Below, piece by piece: positions 11,801 through 22,900 of a stretch of DNA of 64,000 bases; the first letter of the stretch is position 1; each line of letters begins with the position of its first letter. The notes below the pieces were generated by a model. The model worked only from the letters and a program-made list of their open reading frames with translations. It did no database searches and was not told the DNA's origin. Source of the DNA: Silene latifolia (Eukaryota; Streptophyta; Magnoliopsida; Caryophyllales; Caryophyllaceae); assembly GCF_048544455.1 (NCBI RefSeq), contig NC_133538.1, positions 146,437,922 to 146,501,921 on the forward strand, in the 5' to 3' direction. The position numbers and the translations under genes are program-made.

Positions 11801-11900
11801 CAATGTCCCAAATTAAATAGGAAGCATTGGGTCCTACTGGCAATCCAAGTGGAAACAAAAACAGTATAGTAAAGATGATAACTGAGTAAGTTTACAACCT
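8890..11900 (+). pseudogene. TnpA/Transposase_24-type CACTA protein with Ulp1-like C-terminus
   Basis: I can trace at least eight exons with GT-AG borders: 8890-9186, 9285-9494, 9574-9666, 9782-9886, 9949-10134, 10209-10337, 10422-10586, about 10680-10975, with more from 11072. Exons 2-5 carry the plant En/Spm Transposase_24 signature: MSERNKANISKKK, RDDILARAIGKV, HPGRVRGVSTHVGINKYFGK. The exon ending at 10975 resembles the following plant domain (VAKGYVFAYDW, VQWPDNF). Exon 7 is acidic. Near 11810-11870 a segment encoding KHWVLLAIQVET looks like the histidine region of a Ulp1/C48 cysteine protease. Premature stops (TAG at 9444, TGA near 9815, TAG at 10212, TAA at 10874) and a frameshift near 11180 show it is dead. 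The C-terminus is cut by the B1 insertion. Confidence 0.75.
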
Positions 11901-12101
11901 TCAATAATGTCATTTGTTATTATATAACTTGAGCCATATATATGCAAATAATAATGGCATGTGTTTATATTTATGAATTAGTGTTTTTGAAGCAAAATGA
12001 AGATTATGTACATGATGTGACGATAATTAAAGCATATTTAGTCCCCGAATTAGCCTTGTTCCCTTGCTTTTTAGTGCACATTTGGGTCATTTATTGTCTT
12101 T

Positions 12102-15100
12102 TGTGACACCCTCACTTATCACGGAAAAGTAAACACGTAATTCTAGAATAAAACTGCATGGATATGTTTGTAATAGGTTCAATTGGGTAAAAACCTGTAA
12201 TTTTAAAAACTTTTCTAAACCATTCACAAACATTTCCAAAAGGAGAGTGCCAAAACCTGCAAATTCTAACAAACTAATATTACATAACATAGCTAAGTCA
12301 CGAGAATAACGTGATACAAACCAAAGTAAGAGAGGGAGACATATGTCCCTAAAATGTATGTGACATAAAAAGTGTTTAAGGGTCACAATAAAATAAAGCC
12401 AATCTAGGTCCCAAGGTTACTTTGCTCGCTAGCTCGTCCATGTACCCCATATATGCATCACCTACCTGTCATTCGCATTTTATACAAATACGAAAGCCAC
12501 AATCAGTGGGGAGTAACTCCGAGTTCTCCCAGCCACGAAATGTCATAATTAATATAACATGTAAACATAAGAATATGAATACGAATCACACAATGCCTTA
12601 GCATATAGATGCTAGACAGTCGTGCTTATCATGTGAAAAACAATATAACAACACATAGTCCTAGCATGTGAATACTAGACCGACTCATACTACACTATCA
12701 TGTGAATCACATAACATCCAGGAATCCAAACTCTATCAACCATAGCCGGCTTGCATCTCACCTTCTATGATTCATAGAATCATCAAACAAGAAAGGGCAA
12801 TATATCAAAGACAGGCATAAGTTCTTAGTACGGTCAATAGTCACTCTGTAACTCGAGTCTATACCACGAGGTAGGGAAGGTAATCAAACCGGTATCTTGG
12901 CTCAGAGGTTCTATCAAAACATGGCCAAGACACAACACAACCCTAGCCTAAAATCTGCGCAGACCTAGATATGCGGATACACACCACCGCACCCAAGACC
13001 CACAATTTTTCTAAAACAAAGTGAGTACCCTAAGGTGTCCACCAAAGGGTTGGCTAGTACTTAAGCTGACCACTTACTCTCAAAATAAGTAACGAGGTCA
13101 TGCCCCAACTTGGATATAAACCCACCAAGTCAGGAACACAGAGGCTATCAAGCAGTGAACATACACTCGTCAAAGACTATAATGGCCTATCTATGATGAA
13201 GGCCGAAATACTCACCTAGGACCTAGTCCCAGCTAGTCCCAGCTTGAATATTTTAGCCCACACCACACAAGACAAGTAGGATACCCAATTCAGCTGACAA
13301 TCCAACAATATCTCCATTATCAATAATAATCCAAATTCCAGCTAACCGTTAATTTCATAATTCATGAGAACAAGCTAAAATGGCAAAGAGGCAACAAGAC
13401 TGAAGTATAAGGCAGCCAATTCATCCAACAACCAACATGTGAAATGATAATTACAAATATCAAGACATAACATAAAATTTCCAATAACAACCACTCTCAC
13501 CTCAAAGACAAACCCTCGATCCGAGTCCCGCGACGGGTCATCGGTCAAATCGAGGCTGACCGGTTTAAACCTAGTTTGACCAAACTCGTTCGGTCAATCT
13601 GGCCCAGCTCAGAGTCTTGGCCTACTTTGGCCCAAATTACAAAATGTATCACAATATTATTCTCATGCTATTTCCAATTTCTATCATGTGAAAAACGAAA
13701 GTAAAACATTATCAATCACCTAAACACTTAACAAACAACAAACACCACATCAACTACTAATGTGACATTAATTCGTCGAGTAACTCGGAATAGTTACCTT
13801 AAGCTAGCAAAGAGACAAGCAATAAACTTGAGAAAGCTTCTAAAACCCAAAATTACTCTTCATCTTCAACCACATATGAGCCACCTAAAATAATTATGTG
13901 AAAGGACGATATTAACGAATTATCGTTATATAAAATAAGAGACGGAAATTAATTTAATTATATTTTAAATAAACCAAACTAGCGTCAAAACAATTTATGG
14001 ACACGGCTCAAAAGTTATTATGACAACCTCAAACTCGGCCTAACCACCAACTACACATGGCCTCAAACTCGTGACTTAGCTAGGCCACGGCCAGGCCACA
14101 GCTAGGCCACTGCCAGGCCACTAGGAGTCTGACACGACCACCACCCGACTACTCATAGCCACCCTTCACCCTACTTCATAACCTGACCCAAAAATCAATC
14201 CAAAACAGAACCCAAAAGATGCCTAAGTTCGACCCCAACTCCAGTCCTCAAATGCAAAGTGAAAACCCACGATGATGCTCTCTCGTCCCCGCCAAAAAAC
14301 ACAGTACCAATCGTCCCCTTAAGACTCCATTCTCGCGCCTAAAAATAGTCCTAGCTGAGCCAACTAAGTCAGCATTTAAAACGGTTTTAGAGCGGGAATC
14401 CACAAGTATAAAGCAACTCAAAAACAGACCCTAAAGACTACAAAAATCGCTCCAACACAGATTCCAAATTAGTCCAAAACAATCCCTACATGTCAGTATA
14501 CACCGTCTCAACTATAAAACACACCAATTATCACCCAAAACAATCCATACATGTCAGCATACACCGTCTTAAATATACCACTTACTAGCTAGCATCCCAA
14601 ATGATCCCTAGAGGTCAGTATACACCGTCTCAATCATCTCCACATATCACTATACACCGTCTCAACTATACAACTGACTAATTAACATCCATAAGGATCC
14701 CTATATATAATTATACACCGTCTTAATTATAAAACAGACTAACCAGCATTCGAAATAAACATATTTTATAAGTAATATCGAGTAATCTATAATTGTTACC
14801 TTTTTCCGATTGAACTAATCATTTATGACTAACAAATCTTCTACAAGACCTTCTATCTTAGCATCTACAACCGTCTTATAATAAATAAAGCTGAAAATAT
14901 AACTTGGGTTTGTAAAAATTCGTAATGAAAATGAATTTTACTTACAATGGATTGACAGGAACGATGGGAGCAGCAATATGGAACGAAAATCATTGATAAC
15001 GGATGACAAACGGAGTGGCAGGATCAATTTAAAATCTGATAAAAATTAAAACAGAACGAAAAGATGAAAAAGGAAGGGAGAAGAAGAATGATGCGTGAGA

Positions 15101-15681
15101 AATGAGGGAGCAGCTTGCCTGCCTGCTATTTATTATACGTACGTTTCTTCGTCGTTAAGAAACTTCGATAGTTATTAAAACCGTTTCGAGTTAAATTTAA
15201 CCGATTTAAGTAAAAGTTTCAGTAATAAAACGGAATCAATAATAAAAAAATTTAATGAGTGAAAATAAAATAAACTCAGCTAGTTAACGTAAATAATAAG
15301 AAATCGGCTTGAAACGGAATTATTAGCGATTTTTACGAAACTAACGGATATTAATAAAAATTGCTAATTTAGTGAAATAAGCTCAAAATAGCTAATTGGA
15401 CGGTTTTGTTCCCAAAATCCATCTCGGGTTCACTTAAAACAACTTTCATAAGGATTCGTAAAGAAACGGAAATTATTAAATAAATAAACTCGAACTAACT
15501 TCAATAAACTCGAACTAACTTTAAATAAACTTATTAATGATTATTAAAATTAACGTATCGAATTATGATGAAATTAATTAATTAGCTAAGCATATATATA
15601 TAAATCGTTAAATGGTGTAATTAAATTCAAAATAGCAATTAAAAGAATTTTATCCAACTTAATAAAATACGGGGTGTTACA
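12102..15681. mobile_element. Solo LTR, long-LTR family, copy 1
   Basis: The 3580-base insertion begins TGTGACACCC, ends GGGGTGTTACA and is flanked by the 5-base duplication TCTTT (12097-12101 and 15682-15686). It carries no coding sequence. It shares most of its length with 39400-42158, which has the same termini and its own 5-base duplication. TG...CA ends plus 5-base duplications indicate an LTR retrotransposon reduced by LTR-LTR recombination. The length and termini would suit a Tekay/Del-type chromovirus, but that assignment is inference. It contains a GGCCAC-rich tandem stretch at about 14055-14125 and several TATACACCGTCTCAA repeats at 14500-14730. Confidence 0.85.
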
Positions 15682-15964
15682 TCTTTAGTTCTTTGTTTTG
15701 CATATTCTTTGAGGTTTTGTGTCCTTGGTAGGAAAGGAGTGCAAACCTTGCATTTTCATGGCAAAATGAGGCTAAATTGATTGAATTCAATGACCAAGCA
15801 TCAAGGAGGGACAAGATTAGAAGGCCTTTGTACATACTATAATAGACGGGCACTGATGAGAAAAGATCCTTGCATCCCCGATGAAATCCTCAAGGATTTT
15901 ATGAAGAAAACGGAAGAAAAGAAGAAGGAACGAGACTGCCTGACAATCCGTGCGGATTGCCTAG

Positions 15965-16090
15965 AAGACGCCCGTCCACCACCCCACAATCCGAGCGTCT
16001 TCCCCCACAAGACGCCCGGGCAGAACCTCCAGAAGACGCCCGTACAGGAGCTGCCTAATCCGCCCGTCCCGTGCTAAAGACGCCTGGATT
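15965..16090. repeat. AAGACGCCCGTCTT-type array in LTR of B1
   Basis: Five to six irregular copies of GACGCCCG, CGTCTT and AATCCGCCCGTC half-sites. The full form AAGACG-CC-CGTCTT is an interrupted palindrome. The array lies about 160-280 bases upstream of the TATA-like box at 16248. Confidence 0.75.
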
Positions 16091-16247
16091 CCCAGACAGT
16101 CCCATTTCATCTTCTACAAGCTTCAAGGAAGGATGCATATCTTTTTCTAGAGACCAGAGTCTCCCTAGAGACCGGCGATTCCTCAACAAGGGACTTAATC
16201 GTCATTTAAGCCCTTAGTTAACCCTAATTCATGGACCTAATACCCAC

Positions 16248-16255
16248 TATAAATA
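16248..16255 (+). promoter_or_regulatory. TATA-like box in LTR of B1
   Basis: TATAAATA in the context TAAATACCCCAT, which recurs downstream of the internal array at 20999. The same box appears in the B3 LTR at 60449. Confidence 0.55.
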
Positions 16256-17350
16256 CCCCATTAGTCTAATTAGAAGGGCATGTTCTTCTTTGTAATCTTT
16301 AGTGTAGTTAATATCAATCAAATCTCTCTTTAATCTTGTAATCAACATTTAATCAAGTTTTAATACAAGTTTCATTTCCTTAATCTCTCTCTTGTTCATC
16401 CTTTATTTTGGGTAATTGAAGATTATTTGGGTTATTATTGGGAGATTGACAACCTTCCAATCAAGCATCAAGTACTTCTTTTATTCTTTGCTTTATTATT
16501 GGAATCATTAGTAGGTATAATTCTCTTAATCCCTTTTTAATTATTGTTAATCACTTTCATTTATTCATCATGTTTCACCTTGTTGGTATGATTGACAACC
16601 TTGCTAGCATGTTCAACATGATAATGAGTGAGTAGTTTCTTTAACTAGGGTTAATGGGTAATTAGGGGAAACCGACATGGGGAATGATTCATGCTTAAAA
16701 TAATATGCTTTCATAGTTTATTTGCTTGCTTGTTGTGATCTCAACTTATGCACATGTTATGTTTGATGAAATGTGAGCCTATGAATCCTTGCATTTTTTA
16801 CCCATCCCCTATCTTTTCAATGAGACTTGTAAGACATAAACCAACTCGAGTCTCATTAGACCATGCATATTGTTGAGTAGGGAAGATTTAGTCGACTTGT
16901 AGGTGTTGTACAATCTAATCGATTCGGCTCCGGGACCCAAACTTTCCTAGGATTGTAAGATATAAACCAACTCGATCCATCACAACAATAATTGCTTGCT
17001 TATAACTTGGGAATATGTTTGTATGATCAATTCCCATGAATCCCCTATGACCCCATGACACCCTAATGCTTTTTATCAATTGTTTACATCCATTTTTATT
17101 CATCTTGTTTGTTTACTTTCATTGCTATTTAGTTTAGTGACCTTCTACTTCAAACCCCAATTGTGACACCCTTAGACACCACTAGTTGCAACAGAAATCT
17201 CATCTCAATTCCCGTCCCTTGGGATCCGACCTTTACTTGCCTCTTTACTAATTGTAGAGTTGTTTGTGAAGTTATAAATTGTGTTTTGGTCTAGGTGATC
17301 CTAACGACAAGTACTGAAAACTAAACCCCACGAGGGATCACGACCAAAAA

Positions 17351-17367
17351 TGGCGCCGTTGCCGGGG
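17351..17367 (+). other. Primer binding site, element B1
   Basis: TGGCGCCGTTGCCGGGG, a perfect match to the Athila-type tRNA-Asp primer site, four bases after the LTR. Confidence 0.9.
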
Positions 17368-17474
17368 ACGGTGTTAACTTGATTTAGATTTTCTTGTATT
17401 GTTATTAGTTGTGTCTTTCTTTGCCTTGGGGAAGTAAAACTCCTCAAGGTTTATTCTAATTATTTTCGAGTTGT

Positions 17475-19372
17475 TTGATATTTTGCACTTCTAAAAGATC
17501 ACAAGCTGACTTGTTACCCTTTGATCGCGAAATTGAAAGGACTTTGACAACCAATAGAAGACTTGCTAGGAGAACTTTGAGAGGTATTGGTGAGGTTGTA
17601 GATATTCAACCAAATACTATTGAGTTCATCAACCCTTTTGCAAGAGAAGGTGAGGAGAACCCAAAACAAAATCCAACACAAAATCAACCCACAATGCCTA
17701 AGTTTTCATCACATTCCGTACCCACCGAGGAGAACCTACACAATGGTACTCCCACACCACAACACTTAACCGGAAATTTTATTGCCAAATCCGCATTTAT
17801 CCAATTAGTCGAAAGAAGCCAATTTGGGGGGATGCCTAGTGAAGACCCTCATTCTCATATGGAGACTTTTTGTGACTATTGTGATGCGATTTCTCAAACC
17901 GGCGTAACTCAAGACCAAATTCGATGGGTCTTATTTCCTTTTTCTCTAATTGGCACCGCGAAACAATGGTTGAAAGGCTTTGATAAGGCTACTCTCGGAA
18001 TTTATTCTTAGAAGAAGTTGGCTCTAGCTTTCTACAAAAAGTTCTTATCCGCCGGAAAAGACTAACATGCTAAGAGCTCATATGAAGCTTGGGAGCGATT
18101 CAAAGGAATTTGTTGCTCATGTCCTCACCATGGACTTAGCGAGTGGTTCTTGGTACAACAATTTTGGAACGGTCTTTATGAAGATTTAAGGAACATTCTC
18201 AACATGGGATCAAATGGAATGTTCACCGAAGTTGATGACAATCAAACTTGGAACAAAATTGAGGAAATGGCGGTCCATAACTCACAATATAGTAGACCTC
18301 GCAAGGCTACTAGAGGAGGAAAGCATGAAGTAGACTCCATTACTCAATTGGGTGCTCAACTTAGTGTTCACATTGATACCATTAATTTGAAGTTTGAAAA
18401 AGCTATGGCTAGACTTGCAGAAGCCTCAAAATCACCAAAGCATCATGTTAATGCCATGACGGCATCTTCATCAATCCCAAGTGGGATATGTGAGAATTGT
18501 GGAACTTTTGGACATGACCAAAGTGAATGTAGGGGAACAAATGAACAAGTGAATGTTTTCCAAGCATACAAGAGTGGTACCCCTTATTCAAACTATTGCA
18601 ATGAAAACACCAAATCCATCCAAATCTCTCATACAAAAGCCAAAATGTTCAAAACCCTCAACCAACATACACCCCACCTCGCATGAGAAACCAAAATCAA
18701 AGACCCTTTTACAACCAAAACCAAGGTTACCAAAATCAAACTCCATACAATCAACAAAATGACCAAGGTTTTGATGTTCAAAAAGCGGTCCTCCAAATGC
18801 AAAAGAATCAACAAGAGTTTTTCACTCAAATGCAAAAAGATAGTCAAGCAAAGGAAATCACCATCAACAACATCCTAGCTCACACCAAAATGTTGGAAAC
18901 CCAATTGACTCAACTAACATCTTCAAGCTCACAAAGACAAAAGGGGCAATTACCACCTCAAAGTAATCCCCCAAGACATGAATCGGTTAGTGCCATTCAG
19001 TTGAGAAGTGGTACAAGGTATGAAGCACCAAAGAAGCAAGTTGAGGATGAAGTTGTGGAAGCTAGTGACAAAGAAGAAATTGTGCAAAACTCCGAGGATG
19101 GAGAACCATCAAAAGAAGAAATTTCAAAGAAAAATGAGGACAAGATCAAGGAGAAGGAGCCCATTGTTATTAGACTTCCTTTTCCAAGTCGTCAAGCCAA
19201 TCCCAAATTTGATGACAAACTTGGAAAATTTATGGAAATTGTGAAGAACTTGGAAGTCTTAATTCCTTTCATGGAATTAATCAATCACGTGCCGGCCTAT
19301 GCAAAATACATGAAAGACATCCTCACAAAGAAGAAGTCGATCCGGAAGCTTGAGACTATCGCCTTCACTTAG
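17475..19372 (+). pseudogene. Gag, element B1, start lost and frameshifted
   Basis: Gag in three open pieces. Piece 1 (17475-18011) holds LPFDREIERTL, INPFAREGEENP, FIQLVERSQFGGMPSEDP and the capsid segment TGVTQDQIRWVLFPFSL. Element B2 has ATG where this copy reads ACTTC just after TTGC, so the natural start is missing. A stop at 18009 and a deletion near 18085, relative to B2 (GFKQRDEES lost), break the frame. Piece 2 (18150-18686) ends with a CX2CX4HX4C zinc knuckle, CENCGTFGHDQSEC. Piece 3 (18683-19372) has an Asn/Gln-rich linker, a coiled coil QQEFFTQMQKDSQAKE, the AIQLRSG motif, an acidic tail and EPIVIRLPFPSR before the protease. It ends at a single TAG, after which the protease continues in the same frame. 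Confidence 0.85.
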
Positions 19373-20260
19373 GTGAGTAGCGCAATATTTCAAGGGAGTT
19401 CACCTCCAAAACTCAAAGATCCGGGAAGCTTCTCAATACCGTGTACCATTGGCGACACCACGATCAACAAGGCCTTATGTGATCTAGGGGCTAGTGTGAG
19501 TGTTATACCGTACTCGGTGAGTAAAAGGTTGGGGATGGGAGAGCTTAAATGCACCAATATCACACTCCAAATGGCCGATATATCAACGAAGACACCATTA
19601 GGGATATGGGAAGATGTTCCCGTAAGAGTCGGGAAATTTTTCATCCCGGTGGACTTTGTCATTGTTGACATGGAAGAAGACTCCAACATTCCAATCATTC
19701 TAGGAAGACCTTTCTTACACACCGCGGGTGCGATGATTGATGTGAAGCATGGAGAGCTCACTCTAGAAGTGGGAGAGAAGAGCATAACTTTCAATCTTGA
19801 CAAGACCATGAGAGCTCCCCGTTTGCATGAACCATGTTTTATAGTTGATCATTATAGCCGGAAGGATGATAGGAAGAAGTCGGAATTCCAATGGAAGAAG
19901 AAAATTGATGATGCCCCATTCAAAGAGCAAGTGAATTGTAACAAAGAGAGCTTGAAAAGCTCACCAAATTCAAGCAATGAAGAGAATGGCCTCATTGGCC
20001 AAGACAAGAAAGTGGGAGAGTTATCTCTATCAACTCAAGAGATCTTTAGTGATCAAGTAGATGAAGTTTGTGGTATTTGGGACGATGAGTTTGAAGGAAT
20101 TTTCAATCCCTATATTAGTAATGCTATCGATCAAGACCGACATAAAGCACAACAAGGGCAAAGATCTATTGAAGATCTTTATCATGATAATGAACAAGCT
20201 TTCGACTACTTTTTCAAGGTGTTGAGCTACATCAACAACACCTTGGACATGCCCCCATGA
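19373..20260 (+). CDS. Retropepsin-like aspartic protease, element B1
   Basis: An open frame of 295 codons directly follows the gag stop codon (TAG, 19370-19372) in the same frame, so it was probably read as part of a Gag-protease polyprotein. The active-site motif is LCDLGASVSVIPYS (about residues 35-48). It is followed by VPVRVGKFFIPVDFVIVDME and NIPIILGRPFLHTAGAMIDV. The C-terminal third is charged and ends with EQAFDYFFKVLSYINN. That QAFD-LLRAL-like helix recurs at the end of the B3 protein and of the C1 ORF. Polymerase should follow, but only noncoding DNA does. The frame itself is intact; expression would need readthrough or a mutated stop. Confidence 0.8.
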   Translation: MSSAIFQGSSPPKLKDPGSFSIPCTIGDTTINKALCDLGASVSVIPYSVSKRLGMGELKCTNITLQMADISTKTPLGIWEDVPVRVGKFFIPVDFVIVDMEEDSNIPIILGRPFLHTAGAMIDVKHGELTLEVGEKSITFNLDKTMRAPRLHEPCFIVDHYSRKDDRKKSEFQWKKKIDDAPFKEQVNCNKESLKSSPNSSNEENGLIGQDKKVGELSLSTQEIFSDQVDEVCGIWDDEFEGIFNPYISNAIDQDRHKAQQGQRSIEDLYHDNEQAFDYFFKVLSYINNTLDMPP

Positions 20261-20594
20261 CATCTCATTAAGGATGAGAGTTTGGTGGAGTCCTCCCTAA
20301 ACCACCATCTGTAAATATTTCTAACTCCCTATCTCGCATTTTAATTCTTACATTGCATTTTTTTTGTCATTTTTGGATTTTTATGCTTTGATCAAGATAA
20401 TTATCATTTTTGAGAGAAGTGAGGGAGGGACTAATGATTTTAATTGATGTGTAGTGCTTTAGCTTAGTGTGGGGATAGCATTTGCCTAGGCTATTCATGC
20501 CTTAGTAGTGCCCCTACAATGAAGAACACGGGATTTGAAGAATGAAAAATGACAAGGGATATGCAAGTTCACGGATGGAATTGAATCCGGGTAA
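20261..20594 (+). other. Post-protease spacer, element B1
   Basis: A short in-frame tail (DESLVESSLNHHL) follows the stop and resembles the end of the B3 protein (SPISNHHL). The rest is noncoding, with a GTGTGGGGATA tract near 20469 that resembles the polypurine tract. Confidence 0.45.
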
Positions 20595-20970
20595 AACAGG
20601 GAGAATCCGAGCGTCTTCTAGGGAATCCGCTCGTCTTTAGGAAAGACGCACGTCTTTGCCCGAATCCGCCCGTCCATTTTTAACTGAGAATTTGAAATTT
20701 TGGGACTGTCGAAGAATCTGAGTGTCCTGGTAGAGAAGACGCTCATCTTCAGATATCCGCCCGTATTGGAAGGAAAGACGCCCGTCTTTTTGGCTGTGAA
20801 AAACAAGAAAAGCTCACTGTCTGAGAATCCGCCCGTCTTCAGCAGAAGACGCCCGTCCTGCAGTCGATAAATCCGAGCGTCTTTGCTGAAAGACGCCTGT
20901 CTTTAGGCGAGAATCCTGAACCAAAAAGAGACAGAATACGAGCGTCCCGAAGAAAAGACGCCCGTCTTCC
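20595..20970. repeat. Internal AAGACGCCCGTCTT array, element B1
   Basis: At least fifteen half or full sites (AATCCGCCCGTC, AAGACGCCCGTCTT and variants) occur in about 375 bases without constant period. They are the same motif as in the LTR array but denser. Confidence 0.85.
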
Positions 20971-20993
20971 CCTGCAAATTCAAAATTTTCGGG

Positions 20994-21008
20994 TATTTTA
21001 AATACCCC
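20994..21008 (+). promoter_or_regulatory. Possible internal promoter before ATHILA-ORF1-type gene
   Basis: TATTTTAAATACCCC follows the array by about 25 bases. It shares the 12 bases TAAATACCCCAT with the LTR TATA region at 16250-16261. The downstream ORF starts about 300 bases later. Confidence 0.4.
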
Positions 21009-21310
21009 ATCCCACATTCATTTCTTCATTCATTCATTCAAAACACTACCCATAAACCCCAAAACTGAAAACCCTCATCCTCTCCATCACCAAAACAAGA
21101 TTTCCTCAACCAAATTCAACAAAATCAAATCCAAACTTCATTTTAACAACAATGAATCACTCCTCTTCCAACAAAAATCAAACCAAGCACGAAAATATTC
21201 AACCTTTGAGTCGATTTTTGAAATTATAAAGGCAAAGCCTTTCATCTTAAAATTGATTTGGGTATACTTGGAAATTGAATATTTTTACTCTTTTCTTGGT
21301 ATTTTCATCA

Positions 21311-22900
21311 ATGGCAAGAACAAAAGGATCAACAAAGGCATCTATGTCAAATGAACTCTCAACAAGACAAAAATGTCTTCAAGCAAAGAAAGCCTCATTG
21401 GCTATGGTGGTAGCTAGTTCAAACTTGGAAGTTCAACAACAACAACCTCGCTTGGAAGCAACAACATCAACAACTCCGGAAATTGCTCAATTATCAAACT
21501 ATCCGGAGGTAATTTTCATTTCTAACTCCCATAGGGATACATTTGCCAAGTATGCTAGAAAATCCTTTCTATCCACCAAATTCATATGTGAAGATGCCTT
21601 GAACAAATTGGGTGTCCTTGAACAAACAAAAGCCTTCTTTGAAGCCATGGGGTTGGGAAAATTGTTTGCTACAAGAGAATTGACATACCCCTCCCTTACT
21701 TTAGAATTCTTGAGTTCTTTGAAAGTTACTAAGGTAGAGACTAGAGAAAACATCGAGTTCCGCCTTGCCAATGTGAGTAGGCGCATCACCTTTGATGAAT
21801 TGGGTAAAGCATTGGGTCTTAGTGATTCACCTAGTTATTACAAGAATCCCGAAAAGTATGACCCCGCTCCTCTTTGGGAGGCGATTTCCGGGAGGAAATT
21901 TGAGAACTATCATGCTAGTCGCGCTCTATTAGTCCTCCATCCGGGCATTAGAGTGTGACACAAGGTCATCGGGAATACTATCATTATAAGAAAAGACACT
22001 AACCACTTTACTAAGCTCGATTGTGTTCTACTTGAGTCGGCCTTAAATATTGGAAGGGAGTTCACCAAGCCTTACAATTCTCTAAGGCTTTTGGTGGAAA
22101 GATGGCTTAATGTTGATTGTGGAAAGCAAGGCACCACTTTTATTGTAAATGAAGGTCTAGTCACTCTTTTGGCTAAGTAATTTGATCCGAGTTTCAACAA
22201 GGATAGCAAGTATGTGGCGAAAAAAGGGGGTCATCTCATTTACATGGATGCCATGGTTAATAAGTACAAGTGGGTCACTCATAACCCTCTTGACACCAAA
22301 TATGGGTGGCTCACCAATGAGGCTAGATCTTTTACTTTGCCTTCCAATATATGCCGTTTAAGTGTCCATCGGACCAACTACCTTCTTCCCCTCTCAAAAG
22401 AAGCCGAATACATCATCCGTCAACAAAGGGGTGAAATTGAAATACCCTCCTCCTCCATTGTCACACCACCCTATCCATTCAAGTATCAAAAGTTCAAACC
22501 CGAAGGTGTTGAAGCAAGCAAAGACTACATGACTCTACTTATACAAGAGATGCACAAACAAGCTTTTAAGGATCGAGAAGATGCATACTTAGCCCAATAT
22601 CCACCCCTCCTTCATTTAGCTAGGCAAGGACTACTTGATCCTTCATGTCCTTTGCCTAGTTGGGCGGATAGGGTAGTCTTCTTTCCAAGTGCATCTAGGG
22701 GTGAGATATCGGGTGACGATGTGGTTGTCGGTGATGAGGTTGTTGATGAAAGCATTGATGAAGAGGTAAATGAAGGGGAAGAGGCTAATGAATAAGAAGA
22801 GGATGATGAAGGAAGTGAGCAAGGAAGTGAAGAGGGAAGTGGTGATGAGTCCACTTCTATTGAGGAAGATGATGACAATGATGATATGGTGGAAGACTAG
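21311..22900 (+). pseudogene. ATHILA ORF1-type protein, element B1, three in-frame stops
   Basis: A single frame of about 530 codons runs from ATG 21311 (an upstream in-frame ATG lies at 21275) to TAG 22898. It is broken only by TGA 21956, TAA 22178 and TAA 22793. A basic N-terminus (MARTKGSTKAS) is followed by a domain with STKFICEDALNKLGV, TYPSLTLEFLSSLKV, IEFRLANVSRRITFDELGKALG and LLVLHPGIRV. I recognise this as the plant ATHILA ORF-1 family found in the envelope position of Athila elements. The C-terminus is strongly acidic (SEEGSGDESTSIEEDDDNDD). Its molecular function is not known to me. The same gene begins in B3 at 63792. It is preceded by its own array and a TATA-like box. Confidence 0.75.

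Larger units (their letters stand above)
7610..12012 (+). mobile_element. CACTA (En/Spm)-type transposon remnant
   Basis: Contains short inverted motifs of the ACAACGGT/ACCGTTGT type typical of CACTA subterminal regions, a GRF zinc-finger pseudogene and a multi-exon TnpA/Transposase_24-type pseudogene, all plus strand. Neither terminal CACTA sequence is present: the left edge is covered by element A and the right edge by the LTR of element B1 at 12013. The boundaries given are therefore those of the flanking insertions. Confidence 0.7.
12013..17346 (+). repeat. 5' LTR of element B1, split by a solo LTR
   Basis: Segments 12013-12101 and 15687-17346 together make an LTR of about 1.75 kb. The first part matches 24856-24947 and the second continues exactly where that copy continues (TTCTTTGTTTTGCATATTC), proving the interruption. 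The end is placed at the CA before the primer site. Confidence 0.85.

Noticed and set aside
12102..15681. Non-autonomous DNA transposon with TGTGACACCC/GGGTGTTACA inverted ends
   Set aside because: Five-base duplications, TG...CA ends and length fit a solo LTR better; a second copy shows the same features.
19390..19809. 139-codon minus-strand ORF
   Set aside because: Lies opposite the retropepsin coding frame, which has clear motifs.
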